Shown here: positions 1 to 9,478 of the stretch, piece after piece
Position numbering within the stretch: the stretch's first letter is position 1
Layout: each line of letters starts with the position of its first letter
Source: Bartonella sp. A05
Lineage (GTDB): Bacteria > Pseudomonadota > Alphaproteobacteria > Rhizobiales > Rhizobiaceae
Assembly: GCF_026930145.1 (NCBI RefSeq)
Contig: NZ_JANHOJ010000004.1
Span: 124,001 to 188,000 of the forward strand
Reading direction: 5' to 3'
Length of the DNA: 64,000 nt
The notes under the pieces: generated by a model
Databases searched by the model: none
Told to the model about the DNA's origin: nothing
Seen by the model: only the letters and a program-made list of their open reading frames with translations
Translations under genes and position numbers: made by a program

Positions 1-411
1 TGCAATACCAAGATAATCACCAGCAAGACGTAATATAGGCAATGCAATCAATAGACCTATAGTTGCAGCACATAGACCACCGATAACAACAGAAGCAAAA
101 AATGGCAATTGCAGATTTTGCAATGGTTCAGCTATCGGTTCTAGAATCCACATGATTTCTTTTTGTTCAGGAGAAAGCAGAAGAATTGCACATACATAAG
201 CACCGATGGCTATAAAACCAGCATGTCCAAGAGAAAACATGCCTGTAAATCCATAAATTAAATTGAGCGAGATTGCTAATATTGCATTGATGGCAATAAG
301 ATTGATTATACGGAGTGTATAGTCGTTAAAATGATTATCAGCATAAAATAAAAAGCTGATAAGAATTATGATACCAATAAATGACAGAAAACATGTCGTT
401 GATTTTGCCAT
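1..411 (-). CDS. livM: Branched-chain amino acid ABC transporter permease LivM (partial)
   Basis: Only the N-terminal 137 codons are in the window; the gene runs off position 1. It encodes one of the two inner-membrane permease subunits of a high-affinity branched-chain amino acid (LIV) importer. The visible protein starts MAKSTTCFLS and contains several hydrophobic segments and the family-typical stretch with NLIYGFTGMFSLGHAGF. Its ATG overlaps the livH stop codon by one base (TAATG), so translation is probably coupled to livH. The ATPases livG and livF would be expected further along the minus strand, outside the window. Confidence 0.93.
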   Translation of the reverse strand, partial: MAKSTTCFLSFIGIIILISFLFYADNHFNDYTLRIINLIAINAILAISLNLIYGFTGMFSLGHAGFIAIGAYVCAILLLSPEQKEIMWILEPIAEPLQNLQLPFFASVVIGGLCAATIGLLIALPILRLAGDYLGIA

Positions 412-1487
412 TAGATTTTCTCCTGACTTTTTTTGCCCATTAAGCCAGTAGGCATGGCCAATAAGATAAGAATCAATAAAATGAAAGCAAAGGCATCTCG
501 ATATCCGGATAAAGCTGGAAAGAAGGCGACAATCATAATTTCGATAAATCCTAGCAAAAATCCACCAAGCATTGCTCCTGGAATTGAGCCAACACCTCCG
601 ATAACGGCAGCTATAAAAGCTTTCAATCCGGGAAGAACGCCCATATAAGGTTGAATTTGAGGATAGCGTAAAGCCCACATAATTCCTGCGACAGCTGCTA
701 GTGCTGAACCTATAGCAAATGTGAATGCAATAATTTTATTAACAGAAACACCCATTAAACGAGTCGTTTCAATATCGTGCGAGATTGCACGCATAGCAAG
801 ACCAGGTTTTGTTTTATTGATAACCCATAGCAATAAAATAACAAGAATAAAGGAAACAGCAGGAACAATAAGAGACATGGGAACGATGCGAACAATATCG
901 TTTGAACCTTGTCCAAAATGCCATTGAATTGGTGTTGCAAAAAAATCTGGCTGCTTTACACCTTTTGGAACACCGCTAAAGAGAACGGTTGCAAGATTTT
1001 CAATAAAAAAAGACACTCCAATTGCACCAATAAGTGCTGAAATACGAGGAGCATCACGCAGGGGCTTATAAGCAAACTGATCAACAGCAACACCTATTGC
1101 GCTTGTAATAAAAATTGAAAAACAGAGGGCTAAAATCCAAATAGGCGCAAAATCTTGAGGGTCAATTTTTGAATAATAAATAACCCCAAAGACAAGAATA
1201 AGAAAAACGCCAATCCAATAGTTTTTTGGTCTTGTTTTGAATCCTACAAATACTGAATAATAAATAAAAACAGCCAACAATATAAGCAAAACGGCGATCC
1301 ACGCAGGCATAAAGCTAATTGTCGAAAAGAAAACAAAATACGCACCCAGCATGAAGACATCACCGTGGGCAAAATTAATTAATCTTAGAATACCATAAAC
1401 CATGGTATAACCAATTGCGATAAGCCCGTAGAGTGATCCTAACGCTAATGCATTAAAAAAATTCTGGATGAACATTTCAGTGCTCAT
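411..1487 (-). CDS. livH: Branched-chain amino acid ABC transporter permease LivH
   Basis: This 358-residue inner-membrane permease pairs with LivM to form the translocation channel of a LIV-type importer. The N-terminus carries the family pattern GLIAIGYTMVYGILRLINFAHGD, and the cytoplasmic coupling loop GLAMRAISHDIETTRLMGVS lies at about residues 230-250. It is about 50 residues longer than the E. coli protein (from memory roughly 308); the extra length is a hydrophobic block around residues 55-125. It sits between livK (137-bp gap upstream) and livM (one-base overlap). Confidence 0.95.
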   Translation of the reverse strand: MSTEMFIQNFFNALALGSLYGLIAIGYTMVYGILRLINFAHGDVFMLGAYFVFFSTISFMPAWIAVLLILLAVFIYYSVFVGFKTRPKNYWIGVFLILVFGVIYYSKIDPQDFAPIWILALCFSIFITSAIGVAVDQFAYKPLRDAPRISALIGAIGVSFFIENLATVLFSGVPKGVKQPDFFATPIQWHFGQGSNDIVRIVPMSLIVPAVSFILVILLLWVINKTKPGLAMRAISHDIETTRLMGVSVNKIIAFTFAIGSALAAVAGIMWALRYPQIQPYMGVLPGLKAFIAAVIGGVGSIPGAMLGGFLLGFIEIMIVAFFPALSGYRDAFAFILLILILLAMPTGLMGKKSQEKI

Positions 1488-1599
1488 CTCTTATCCTTCC
1501 GTGTTTATGAATTCACATAAGATGAAATGTGATGCTTCTAAATGATCTGGTTAAAAATGTTTTTTAACTAGATGTTATTCTTTAATAAATCATTGCTTT

Positions 1600-1629
1600 A
1601 ATGCGTCTTTTAAAAATGCGTCTTTTAAA
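1600..1629. repeat. Perfect two-copy 15-bp tandem duplication at the livK stop
   Basis: The unit aatgcgtcttttaaa occurs twice in direct succession (1600-1614 and 1615-1629). The copy nearer livK contains the livK stop codon, and the second copy sits just downstream. Three other spacers in the window hold similar 2x15 or 2x16 bp duplications. Confidence 0.9.
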
Positions 1630-2758
1630 TGGCAGGTTCAGCTTCATCTAAATAAATACGTTTTCCGTTCTTTATTTCAATTACACCGATAGGCATTTTT
1701 GGGTTATGATTTTCATCTATGCTCATTTTACCAAAAGGCGTCTGAAAATCTTTTAATATGCTAAGCTCTCGTGTGATCGCTTCACGATCAGTACTGCCAG
1801 CATTTTCAATAGCTTTCATAAACATCATATAACTTGTATATCCTAAAACCGAATTCATATTTGTTTCTTTATCAGGATAAGCTGCCTTCCATTCATTTGT
1901 AAATTGTTGTGCAGATTCTGACATGTTTGGCATATTTTCATCATAGGAATGTGTTGTGTGTAAAAAGCCTTCAGCTGCTTGTCCTGCAATTGCAATCGTT
2001 TCTGGATTATCCATTGCATCGCCGCCCATAATACGGAACTTTGCACCCAGTTCACGTGCTTGTTTTATTATAATAGCGCCTTCAGAAAAATAAGATGTGA
2101 TAAATAAGACATCAGGTTTTTGTGCTATAATTTGTATGAGAGCAGCTGAAAAATCTTGATCTCCAGAATTGTAATTCAAATTCGCAACAATTTCACCGCC
2201 TAATTTTTTGAATGATCTACTAAAGTAACTTGCAAGACCAATACCGTAATCGCTTGATATATCTTTTAATATGGCTGCTTTTTTTACACGTAAATTACGG
2301 ATCGCGTAAGTTGCTGCACCTGCACCTTGATGAGAGTCAACAAAGCAAGCGCGGAAGTAGTATTTTTTCCCTTGTGTTACGAGCGCATTTGTTGATGACG
2401 TCGCTATGGCAGGAGTTTTTGCTTTTTCAGCAACTTCTCCGCCTGCCAATGACAATGAGGATCCATAGCTTCCAATAATACCATGAACTTTATCACTAGC
2501 AATTAATCGCATAACAGCATTAGCAGCCTCTACCTTATCAGATTTATTGTCAATGACAACAAGCTCGACTTTACGTCCTAATACTTCTGGCATTTTTTTA
2601 TGTGCTAACTCTATTCCTGCAATTTCAAGCTGTCCTCCAAATGCATTTTGGCCAGTTAATGGTAGATAAACACCGATTTTTATAGGATCGCTAGCATAGG
2701 CGTTTACTACAAATGTCATCGCCGTAACCGCTGCGGTCATGAGTTTCCTCAATTTCAT
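1625..2758 (-). CDS. livK: Branched-chain amino acid ABC transporter substrate-binding protein
   Basis: This 377-residue periplasmic binding protein (Peripla_BP_6 / LivJK family) captures leucine, isoleucine or valine, or a related amino acid, and delivers it to LivHM. A signal peptide is visible at residues 1-22, ending VNAYA, followed by DPIKIGVYLPLTGQNAFGG, the typical first strand and ligand-binding loop. A Shine-Dalgarno-like AAAGGGAA precedes the ATG. It is first in the liv operon, with livH 137 bp downstream. The stop codon lies inside a perfect two-copy 15-bp tandem duplication (1600-1629). The exact substrate cannot be told from the sequence. Confidence 0.94.
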   Translation of the reverse strand: MKLRKLMTAAVTAMTFVVNAYASDPIKIGVYLPLTGQNAFGGQLEIAGIELAHKKMPEVLGRKVELVVIDNKSDKVEAANAVMRLIASDKVHGIIGSYGSSLSLAGGEVAEKAKTPAIATSSTNALVTQGKKYYFRACFVDSHQGAGAATYAIRNLRVKKAAILKDISSDYGIGLASYFSRSFKKLGGEIVANLNYNSGDQDFSAALIQIIAQKPDVLFITSYFSEGAIIIKQARELGAKFRIMGGDAMDNPETIAIAGQAAEGFLHTTHSYDENMPNMSESAQQFTNEWKAAYPDKETNMNSVLGYTSYMMFMKAIENAGSTDREAITRELSILKDFQTPFGKMSIDENHNPKMPIGVIEIKNGKRIYLDEAEPAI

Positions 2759-3103
2759 TGCGTATTCCCTTTAACTATAATTATAACCTTCATACATTAT
2801 CTTGGACTTTATTGTCATGCAAGTTACTCAATAAAAAATAATACTGTGCATGAGAATTTTTTATCTATTATTTCCGATTAATAGTATAAAATTATACCTA
2901 ATAGGATGAAGTATATGATTAAGTATTTTTACCAGAATTAATGATCTATCAATTATGAGCGGATACGACAATATGGGGAAATGTTATCTTAGGGCTTGCT
3001 TGTTCATGTAAGGACAATGTTTACTGACAATAAGAGAATCAATTTGTAGAATTTATATCTACAGAATCATTTTAATTATAGACCTACAGGATTGTGTTTA
3101 TTT
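2759..3103. other. Spacer between divergent livK and the cold-shock gene
   Basis: This 345-bp AT-rich spacer separates two divergent genes, so both promoters should be here. A TATAAT-like string lies at about 2776-2786 on the livK side, but I see no convincing -35 partner. I found no open frame, tRNA or strong hairpin. Confidence 0.5.
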
Positions 3104-3679
3104 ATGATGAGTAAGGATGCATTAAAGAATTATTCCCCGTCTGAAAACAATCTCAGTGTTGATGATGAAATTATTGAAATTAGTGGTGTCATTAAATGGT
3201 TTGATGGCAGTAAAGGCTATGGGTTTGTTGTGCCTGATATTTCTGGACTTTCAGATATATTATTGCATATTACTGTAATGCGGCGGGATGGTTTTCAAAC
3301 AGCTCTAGAGGGTGCTAAAATCATTTGCGCAGTACAACAGACTAAACAAGGATTAAAATGTGTACAAGTCAAATCAATTGATTGCTCATCGGCTGTTCAT
3401 CCATCAGAAACTCCAGTACGTACACATGTTATGGTTACTCCTGAAAGTGGTTTAGAACGTGCAATTGTTAAGTGGTTCAATCGTGATAAAGGATTTGGCT
3501 TTCTTAGTCGGGGAGAAGGAACAGAAGATATTTTTATTCATATGGAAACATTGCGTCGTTTTGGTTTAGCGGAACTTCGTTCTGGTCAAGTTGTTATTGT
3601 GCGTTTCGGTCAGGGAAAAGATGGCTTAATGACAGCAGAAATTTATCCTGATATAGCGCTTCCATTTACTACGCACTAA
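3104..3679 (+). CDS. Double cold-shock-domain protein
   Basis: This protein of about 191 residues has two cold-shock domains joined by a linker. The first begins GVIKWFDGSKGYGFVVPD and the second IVKWFNRDKGFGFLSRGEG. Both keep the aromatic RNP1-like and RNP2-like strands that bind single-stranded RNA or DNA. Tandem-CSD proteins of this size are common in Hyphomicrobiales and probably act as RNA chaperones. I start at the ATG at 3104 (second ATG at 3107); the upstream in-frame TTG at 3092 lacks a good ribosome site. It stands alone, divergent from livK. Confidence 0.9.
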   Translation: MMSKDALKNYSPSENNLSVDDEIIEISGVIKWFDGSKGYGFVVPDISGLSDILLHITVMRRDGFQTALEGAKIICAVQQTKQGLKCVQVKSIDCSSAVHPSETPVRTHVMVTPESGLERAIVKWFNRDKGFGFLSRGEGTEDIFIHMETLRRFGLAELRSGQVVIVRFGQGKDGLMTAEIYPDIALPFTTH

Positions 3680-3743
3680 ATTTTATGATTATTAAGATGA
3701 CTTTTTTTTGTGATACATCTGATTTAAAGCTGGAGTAAAGTTT

Positions 3744-4283
3744 TTGAAGTTATTTATGAGAAAACACATCTCTTGGTTTATATTATTTTTGGAGATAGGA
3801 GTAAGTGTTTTTATACTACTAGAAACAGGTGTTGCTGGAGTAAAAAAACCTTTGGCGTTTTCGGTTCATCCAATTCCTTTAGAGATACAGACAGAGCAAA
3901 GGGTGGTTTCTTATCAAGTTGAAATTGCTTCTTCGCCTACTCAGTCTCAGGCTGGTTTGATGTATCGTACTGATTTTCCTCGTGATCGTGCGATGCTATT
4001 TATGAATCTGTTGAGTGATGCTGCAAAAGATAAGCAAGAAATTCTTATGTGGATGGCAAATACACCTTTACCTTTGGATATGATCTTTTTAAACGCTGAA
4101 GGGATAATCGTTTCAATTTTTGAAAATACTATTCCATTTTCAAGAAACGTTATTTCATCAAAGGTACCTGCAACTTTTGTTATTGAGGTTAATGCAGGTG
4201 AGGTTGTTGATAAACAAATACAAAGAGGACAGCGTGTTATTCATCCTGCTATTTGCGGGAAATGTGAAAGTGATAAAAAATGA
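3744..4283 (+). CDS. DUF192 family exported protein
   Basis: This protein has an N-terminal hydrophobic segment (about residues 8-32 from TTG 3744) that looks like a signal peptide or membrane anchor. A DUF192 domain follows, with QAGLMYRTDFPRDRAMLF near residue 71 and WMANTPLPLDMIFL near residue 112, the most conserved parts of the family. DUF192 has no settled biochemical role. TGGAG at 3731-3735 lies 8 bases before TTG 3744, which favours that start; ATG 3756 is the alternative. Its last four bases overlap the next gene (ATGA), so the two are probably cotranslated. Confidence 0.88.
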   Translation: MKLFMRKHISWFILFLEIGVSVFILLETGVAGVKKPLAFSVHPIPLEIQTEQRVVSYQVEIASSPTQSQAGLMYRTDFPRDRAMLFMNLLSDAAKDKQEILMWMANTPLPLDMIFLNAEGIIVSIFENTIPFSRNVISSKVPATFVIEVNAGEVVDKQIQRGQRVIHPAICGKCESDKK

Positions 4284-5053
4284 CAGCAGAAGATATTCGT
4301 TTTTTTGAAAATGATGGTTTACGATTAGCTTACCGTGAAGAAGGACAGGGTGTACCTATTCTGTTGATTCATGGCTTTGGATCTTCTGCACGTATTAATT
4401 GGTGTGCAACGGGTTGGTTTCGGACTCTTGTTGAGGCTGGTTATAGAGTGATTTCTTTTGACAACCGTGGACATGGTGATTCAGACAAGAGTTATGATCC
4501 TTTATTTTATACACCCCAAGCGATGGCGGGTGATGCAGTTAAACTGCTTCAGCATTTAAAATTATCTAAGGCTCATGTTATGGGATATTCTATGGGCGCT
4601 AGAATTAGTGCATTTATGGCGATTTTGTATCCAACATATGTACATAGTGTTATTTTTGGTGGATTAGGTATTGGCATGGTTACGGGAGCAGGGGATTGGG
4701 AGCCTGTTGCAGAAGCTCTTTTAGCAGAAGATGTTTCAAAGATCATCAATTCACGTGGCTTGATGTTTCGGAAATTTGCAGATCAAACTAAAAGTGATAA
4801 ACGTGCCCTTGCTGCTTGTATTATAACATCGAAACAAGAACTAACAGCATCTGATGTTTACAAAATTAAACAACCAGCACTTGTAGCAGTTGGTTCTCTG
4901 GATGATATTAGCGGTGAAGCGGAACCATTGGCGGCTTTATTGCCACATGGTGAATCTTTACAAATTCCAGATCGAGATCATATGCTAGCAGTGGGAGATA
5001 AGATTTATAAAAAGGGTGTTATTGATTTTCTTTCTCGTTATCCTATCCTCTGA
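4280..5053 (+). CDS. Alpha/beta hydrolase
   Basis: This 257-residue protein has the alpha/beta hydrolase fold. The oxyanion region is LLIHGFGSS near residue 30. The nucleophile elbow GYSMG places Ser104, the acid is probably Asp208 or Asp209 in GSLDD, and the base is His234 in DRDHML. It resembles general esterase-like hydrolases; the substrate cannot be predicted. The start overlaps the DUF192 gene by 4 bp, indicating a two-gene operon. A 628-bp structured spacer follows. Confidence 0.9.
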   Translation: MTAEDIRFFENDGLRLAYREEGQGVPILLIHGFGSSARINWCATGWFRTLVEAGYRVISFDNRGHGDSDKSYDPLFYTPQAMAGDAVKLLQHLKLSKAHVMGYSMGARISAFMAILYPTYVHSVIFGGLGIGMVTGAGDWEPVAEALLAEDVSKIINSRGLMFRKFADQTKSDKRALAACIITSKQELTASDVYKIKQPALVAVGSLDDISGEAEPLAALLPHGESLQIPDRDHMLAVGDKIYKKGVIDFLSRYPIL

Positions 5054-5288
5054 AAATTATTTATAGTTTACAGAGTCTGAAAGAAAATTTGGAATTTTAC
5101 TATCTCTAGAATATAAAAAAGCTGTTTCAATTTTTTTTCTGTTGTCATGTAAAATCTGTTTGCAGGATGAAAAAGCAGAGAGGTAGTGGATTCTGTTTAT
5201 AAAATTGCTTTATCTATGAGATGTGTATTTTTGATGTTTATTTTTTTACAGTTATTTAAAAGAAATTGTTTTTAAGTGATGCAACTGA

Positions 5289-5316
5289 TTTGTAAAAAAC
5301 AATTCATTTTTACAAA
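5289..5316. repeat. Inverted repeat, 10-bp arms
   Basis: The arms tttgtaaaaa (5289-5298) and tttttacaaa (5307-5316) are perfect reverse complements with an 8-base loop. The stem is A/T rich except for one G-C pair, so stability is modest. It is followed after 10 bases by a second hairpin. Confidence 0.6.
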
Positions 5317-5326
5317 AGAACATATT

Positions 5327-5351
5327 TCTGCCTAAATTTACTTTAGGCAGA
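5327..5351. terminator. Hairpin, 10-bp perfect stem, possible terminator
   Basis: The arms tctgcctaaa (5327-5336) and tttaggcaga (5342-5351) pair perfectly across a 5-base loop. No T run follows on the plus strand, so it is not a classical intrinsic terminator. It may instead end or stabilise the transcript of the hydrolase operon, or belong to a small RNA. Confidence 0.45.
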
Positions 5352-5392
5352 ACAGATAAAAATATAACAAATAGCACTGAAAGATTCATCAA

Positions 5393-5413
5393 TGTATGCT
5401 TTGATTGCATACA
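5393..5413. repeat. Inverted repeat, 7-bp arms
   Basis: The arms tgtatgc (5393-5399) and gcataca (5407-5413) pair across a 7-base loop. This is the third hairpin within 125 bp. Confidence 0.45.
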
Positions 5414-5681
5414 CTAAATTTTGTGAAAACATTAAAGAATGCTAAAGATTCAATAATTTTTTCTTTTCCTGTTATTTAAAAATCTATCCCAATATATTCA
5501 ATGAGTATAGACTCTTTAGTAAAGAATAGTCACTAATGTTTGTAAAAATCTTTCTGTTTTATGTGTGAATCACATAATTAAAGCCTTAGATTAAGGAACT
5601 TTTACTATCTTTACAAAGTTATCAGAGTATCTTATCTGCCGATAAAGAATTATTGATAATTTCAAAATACAGGAGAGCACA

Positions 5682-5894
5682 GTGAATGCGGATGAAATAA
5701 AAAAACTTGATAATTATTTTAAAACCACATTCCAGAATTCAGCATTGCATGTGAAAGCACGTCCGAAAAAAGGTGATTCTTGCGAAGTTTATATTGGAGA
5801 TGAGTTTTTAGGTGTCATTTATCGAGATGAGGATGAAGATGAATTATCCTATAATTTTTCTATGGCCATATTAGATATTGATTTAAAAAATTGA
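5682..5894 (+). CDS. DUF3126 family protein
   Basis: This small acidic protein of 70 residues matches DUF3126, a family I know from alphaproteobacteria. Visible features are KKLDNYFKTTF near the N-terminus and the stretch CEVYIGDEFLGVIYRDEDED. The start is GTG at 5682, supported by AGGAG at 5671-5675 with 6-base spacing. No signal peptide or membrane segment is present. Function is unknown. It stands alone, convergent with radC and only 37 bp from its stop. Confidence 0.85.
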   Translation: MNADEIKKLDNYFKTTFQNSALHVKARPKKGDSCEVYIGDEFLGVIYRDEDEDELSYNFSMAILDIDLKN

Positions 5895-5931
5895 TTCGTA
5901 TTTGAATAAAATTTTATTCAGTCAGTGTTTC

Positions 5932-6732
5932 TTATAGAAGCTTTAATGATTTAAAGCTTGTATAGTCGTTGCGTGCGATAATAAGGTGATCATGAATAGC
6001 AATTCCTAATGCATTTGCCACATCTTTTAGTCTATGTGTCATTGATATATCTGCTTGGGAAGGTGTAGCATCACCTGAAGGATGATTGTGAACTAAAATA
6101 AGTCCTGATGCGGATAATTCCAAAGCACGAGAGATTACTTCACGAGGATAAACAGGAGTATGATCAACGGTTCCAGTTTGTTGCACTTCATCAGAAAGAA
6201 GTCCATTTTTCTTATCAAGAAATAAGATACGAAATTGTTCACGTGTTTCGTGAGCCATGACAGCTTTACAATAGGCTAGTACTTTATCCCATGACGAAAA
6301 AATATCACGTTTAGATAACTGTGCGCGAATGATGCGTCCTGCTATATCTGAAATAATTTTTAGATCGGTTGCAACAGCTGGACCGCATCCTTGAATTTCC
6401 TGAAGTCTGTGAATATCAGCACCCAACACATCAGCCAATGATCCAAAACGTTCTATTAAGTTTTTGGCTATTGGTTTTGTGTTTGCTCGAGGGATAGTAC
6501 GAAACAGTAATAATTCAAGATATTCATAATCTTCAATGGCACCACCTTTCGTTTTTAAATAGCGATTGCGAAGACGTTCACGGTGTCCTTTATGCTCTTG
6601 ATGTGTTTGTGCATTTTTCTGAACTTTTTCATTTTTCGTCTTTGGCATTGGATTCAGTAGAGAATCTGATACCAATTCAAAACAATTGCTTTTGGCGACC
6701 TTATATTTATCTTTATTTAATTTTTTAGCCAT
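5932..6732 (-). CDS. radC: RadC family (JAB/MPN domain) protein
   Basis: This 266-residue protein combines a helix-hairpin-helix region (about residues 85-125, [12 protein letters not shown] and [13 protein letters not shown]) with a C-terminal MPN/JAB metalloprotease-like domain. The JAMM motif is intact: HNHPSGD with a downstream Asp, giving the H-x-H-x10-D pattern near residues 217-230. The historical name is DNA repair protein, but the family's role is unproven. The N-terminal 50 residues are basic and low-complexity. It lies 17 bp downstream of map and probably shares its transcript. Confidence 0.92.
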   Translation of the reverse strand: MAKKLNKDKYKVAKSNCFELVSDSLLNPMPKTKNEKVQKNAQTHQEHKGHRERLRNRYLKTKGGAIEDYEYLELLLFRTIPRANTKPIAKNLIERFGSLADVLGADIHRLQEIQGCGPAVATDLKIISDIAGRIIRAQLSKRDIFSSWDKVLAYCKAVMAHETREQFRILFLDKKNGLLSDEVQQTGTVDHTPVYPREVISRALELSASGLILVHNHPSGDATPSQADISMTHRLKDVANALGIAIHDHLIIARNDYTSFKSLKLL

Positions 6733-6749
6733 GGCATCTTTATATTTTA

Positions 6750-7580
6750 TTAGGATTTTTTATTTGAAATAAAAAAAATATTTTTAGGAGATTGAGTAAA
6801 TATTTCGCACCCATCATTTGTAACACCAATTGTATGCTCATACTGTGCGCTAAGAGAACGATCACGTGTAACTGCAGTCCAACCATCTGGTAAAATTTTA
6901 ACCTGTGGTTTACCTAGGTTAATCATGGGTTCAATTGTAAATATCATACCTTGTTTAAGTTCTTCCCCTTCTTTTCGTTTTCCATAATGCAGAATATTTG
7001 GTGCATCATGAAAAAGCTGACCAATTCCATGGCCACAGAAATCTCTTACGACTGAGCACCGTTCAGATTCTGCATAACGCTGAATAGCTTCACCAATATC
7101 GCCTGTAGTTGCTCCAGGTTTTACAGCAGCAATTCCTCGCATGAGGCATTCGTGTGTTATTTCCAGTAAGCGTTCTGCTGCACGTCTGATTTTCCCAACA
7201 GGATACATACGGCTTGAATCTCCGTGCCAACCATTAAGAATAAAAGTTACATCCACATTGACGATATCGCCTTCTTGCAAAGGTTTTTTATTTGGTATAC
7301 CATGACAAACAACGTGATTTATAGATGTACAGCATGAATGGCTGTATCCATGATAATTAAGGTCAGCGGGGAGGGCACCCCGTTCAGCTCCAAAAGTAAA
7401 AACAAAGTCATCAATTTCTTGCGTGGAAATACCAGGTTTAATGATATCTGTAAGTGCGTCTAGGCATTCTGCAGCAAGACGACCGACTTTACGCATTTCA
7501 GAAAAAGCCAAGTCATCAAAAAGGCGTATTTGTCCATTAAATTTCAAGGGTGTTTTATTGTATTCAATATAATTAACCAT
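6750..7580 (-). CDS. map: Type I methionine aminopeptidase
   Basis: This 276-residue cytoplasmic metalloenzyme removes the initiator methionine from nascent proteins. All five metal ligands of the pita-bread fold are present: Asp110, Asp121, His184 (GHGIG), Glu217 (TIEPMIN) and Glu248 (YEHT). His93 in the VCHGIP loop matches the substrate-binding histidine. Its start overlaps the 3' end of sfsA by 8 bp, and radC follows after 17 bp, so sfsA-map-radC looks like one operon. Confidence 0.97.
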   Translation of the reverse strand: MVNYIEYNKTPLKFNGQIRLFDDLAFSEMRKVGRLAAECLDALTDIIKPGISTQEIDDFVFTFGAERGALPADLNYHGYSHSCCTSINHVVCHGIPNKKPLQEGDIVNVDVTFILNGWHGDSSRMYPVGKIRRAAERLLEITHECLMRGIAAVKPGATTGDIGEAIQRYAESERCSVVRDFCGHGIGQLFHDAPNILHYGKRKEGEELKQGMIFTIEPMINLGKPQVKILPDGWTAVTRDRSLSAQYEHTIGVTNDGCEIFTQSPKNIFFISNKKS

Positions 7581-8289
7581 TTTTTTTGCTATTTTCTATT
7601 TCTATTGGGTGAATTGGAAAAATACCTTTTACACTTACGTGGCATTTTATAGCATAAAATTCTACTCCTGATTTTAATGCTAAATTAAATTGGCGCCCGT
7701 AAATAGGATCAAGGTCATGACAAATTGTGAAAGCAGAGCAATCTTCTCGCTGAATTACGTATAGCATAACTGCTCGTTTTCCTTGTTGTACAATTTTTAT
7801 AAGCTCTTCGAGATGGCGTGTGCCGCGTTTTGTTATGGTATCTGGGAATTCTGCTAATCCTTTTTGACGAATAAAGTGAACGTTTTTTACTTCTAGATAA
7901 CATTCTGGAAGAATGTCATCGCGTAGCAGAAAATCAATACGTGATTGTGTACCGTAGCGCTGTTCACTTAAAATTGTTTTATATCCACTTAATTTAGGTA
8001 ATAACCCGCCCTGAATTGCTTCCAACGCAAGTTTATTGGGCAAAGTTGTATTAATACCAACCAAGGTATTATTTGTTTCAACAATTTCTAATTGATACGC
8101 GTATTTTCTTTTGGGATTGTTGCAATATGAAAGCCAAACATTAGAATTGGGGGTTGTTAATCCAAGCATCGAACCAGTATTTGGAACTGAAACAGTGAAG
8201 ATGCATTGATCATTACCTCTGACATCAGCAAGGAAGCGTTTATAACGACGAACAAGTTTTGCAGGAAAAAGTTCAGGAATAAAGAGCAT
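7573..8289 (-). CDS. sfsA: SfsA family protein (sugar fermentation stimulation protein homologue)
   Basis: This 238-residue protein matches SfsA along its length. It has the N-terminal RYKRFLADV segment (OB-like part) and the nuclease-like core containing SRIDFLL, CYLEVKNV, the segment FPDTITKRGTRHLEEL, and FTICHDLDPIYG. The Asp/Glu/Lys pattern of the core is what led others to compare it with restriction-type nucleases. The E. coli protein was described as a DNA-binding regulator of maltose genes, but the real activity is unclear. It is first of the sfsA-map-radC operon. Confidence 0.93.
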   Translation of the reverse strand: MLFIPELFPAKLVRRYKRFLADVRGNDQCIFTVSVPNTGSMLGLTTPNSNVWLSYCNNPKRKYAYQLEIVETNNTLVGINTTLPNKLALEAIQGGLLPKLSGYKTILSEQRYGTQSRIDFLLRDDILPECYLEVKNVHFIRQKGLAEFPDTITKRGTRHLEELIKIVQQGKRAVMLYVIQREDCSAFTICHDLDPIYGRQFNLALKSGVEFYAIKCHVSVKGIFPIHPIEIENSKKNG

Positions 8290-8647
8290 ATTCCCTTATT
8301 AAAAGGTATGATTTTATAATTCAATTTAAATTATAATCATACAAACTGTAATACATCAAAGAAGGTTACATTAGCGCAAAAAAAACGGTCACAACAACTA
8401 GCACTATTACTATAGGTGCAAAGGAGATTTTTTTGTTAATATTATTTAATCATTTCTTTCTTTCAGATTTTTTTATCATTTATGATTGTTCTCACAACCA
8501 ATTACCTCTTATTAGAGCGGTAAAATTTGTCTATAATTTGTCTTTAAAGAGGTTATTTAATGAAATGCTTATTTAAGAGGTTAAGTATAGCAAAAATAAA
8601 CCATAAAAAATTAGCATAAAGCTTAATTTACAGGGTTGATGAAAGGT
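8290..8647. other. Spacer between divergent sfsA and trmJ
   Basis: This spacer of about 350 bp is AT-rich and should carry promoters in both directions. A short imperfect repetition (aatttgtct twice, 11 bp apart, near 8526-8545) is present. I see no gene or clear regulatory site. Confidence 0.4.
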
Positions 8648-9478
8648 ATGGCTGGAACAAATCGAAATCGTGAAAATTTAACAAATGGTCCAATTATTAT
8701 CTTAGTTGAACCACAATTACCTGAAAACATTGGTATGGTAGCAAGAGCAATGGCAAATTTTGGATTATCTAAGCTGCGGCTCATTAAACCGCGAGAATCA
8801 TTTCCAAATGAAAAGGCGAGAGCTGCTGCTAGTAAAGCGGATCATATCATTAATGGTACGCTAATTTTTGATACATTACAGGATGCGATTGCAGATTTAA
8901 ATTATGTTTTTGCTACAACGGCGCGTGAAAGATGTGGCTTTAAAAGTGTCAAAAGCGCTGTAGAAGCAGCAAGTATTTTGCGTTATCGTGAAAGTATCGG
9001 TCATAAAACAGGTATTTTATTTGGAAGAGAAAGGTGGGGTTTAGAAAATAATGAAATGAGTCTAGCTGATGAAATCATTACTTTTCCAGTCAATCCCGCT
9101 TTTGCATCACTTAATATTGCGCAAGCAGTTTTGCTTATGTCTTACGAATGGATGAAATCAGGTTTAGAAAATGCGAGCGATACAGCTTTTCGTGCAGCAG
9201 AGATGAAGCCCGCTGATAAAGCAACACTTCATGGCTTTTTGTCGCAGTTAGAGGATGCTTTAGATGCTCGTGGTTATTTTAGGCCTCAAGAACGCAAAGA
9301 GGTGATGATCATAAATATACGCTCTGTTTTTACACGCGCTCATTTGAGCGAATCTGAAATTCATTTGTTGCGGGGAATTGTATCTTCATTGGATCATTTT
9401 TTGCCTGAGTTTCCACGTGGTAGTAGAGCACCCATAGGGCTTGATCGCAAAAAAAAACAAAACAAGTGTGAATATTGA
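8648..9478 (+). CDS. trmJ: tRNA (cytidine/uridine-2'-O-)-methyltransferase TrmJ-like
   Basis: This protein of about 276 residues is a SPOUT-class RNA 2'-O-methyltransferase of the TrmJ (TrmH/SpoU) family. The three family motifs are present: NIGMVARAMANFGL, FGRERWGLEN and LNIAQAVLLMSYE, which form the knotted SAM-binding site. TrmJ methylates position 32 of tRNAs in E. coli. I chose ATG 8648 (MAGTNRNREN) because homologues begin there, from memory; ATG 8639 is also possible, and neither has ideal ribosome-site spacing. The stop overlaps the murI start (TGATG), so they form an operon. Confidence 0.92.
   Translation: MAGTNRNRENLTNGPIIILVEPQLPENIGMVARAMANFGLSKLRLIKPRESFPNEKARAAASKADHIINGTLIFDTLQDAIADLNYVFATTARERCGFKSVKSAVEAASILRYRESIGHKTGILFGRERWGLENNEMSLADEIITFPVNPAFASLNIAQAVLLMSYEWMKSGLENASDTAFRAAEMKPADKATLHGFLSQLEDALDARGYFRPQERKEVMIINIRSVFTRAHLSESEIHLLRGIVSSLDHFLPEFPRGSRAPIGLDRKKKQNKCEY

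Larger units (their letters stand above)
5054..5681. other. Long spacer with three consecutive hairpins
   Basis: This 628-bp AT-rich spacer holds no open frame I can support. It does contain three closely spaced inverted repeats, listed separately: 5289-5316, 5327-5351 and 5393-5413. They could form the end of the upstream operon transcript, a structured leader of the DUF3126 gene, or a small RNA. Confidence 0.5.
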
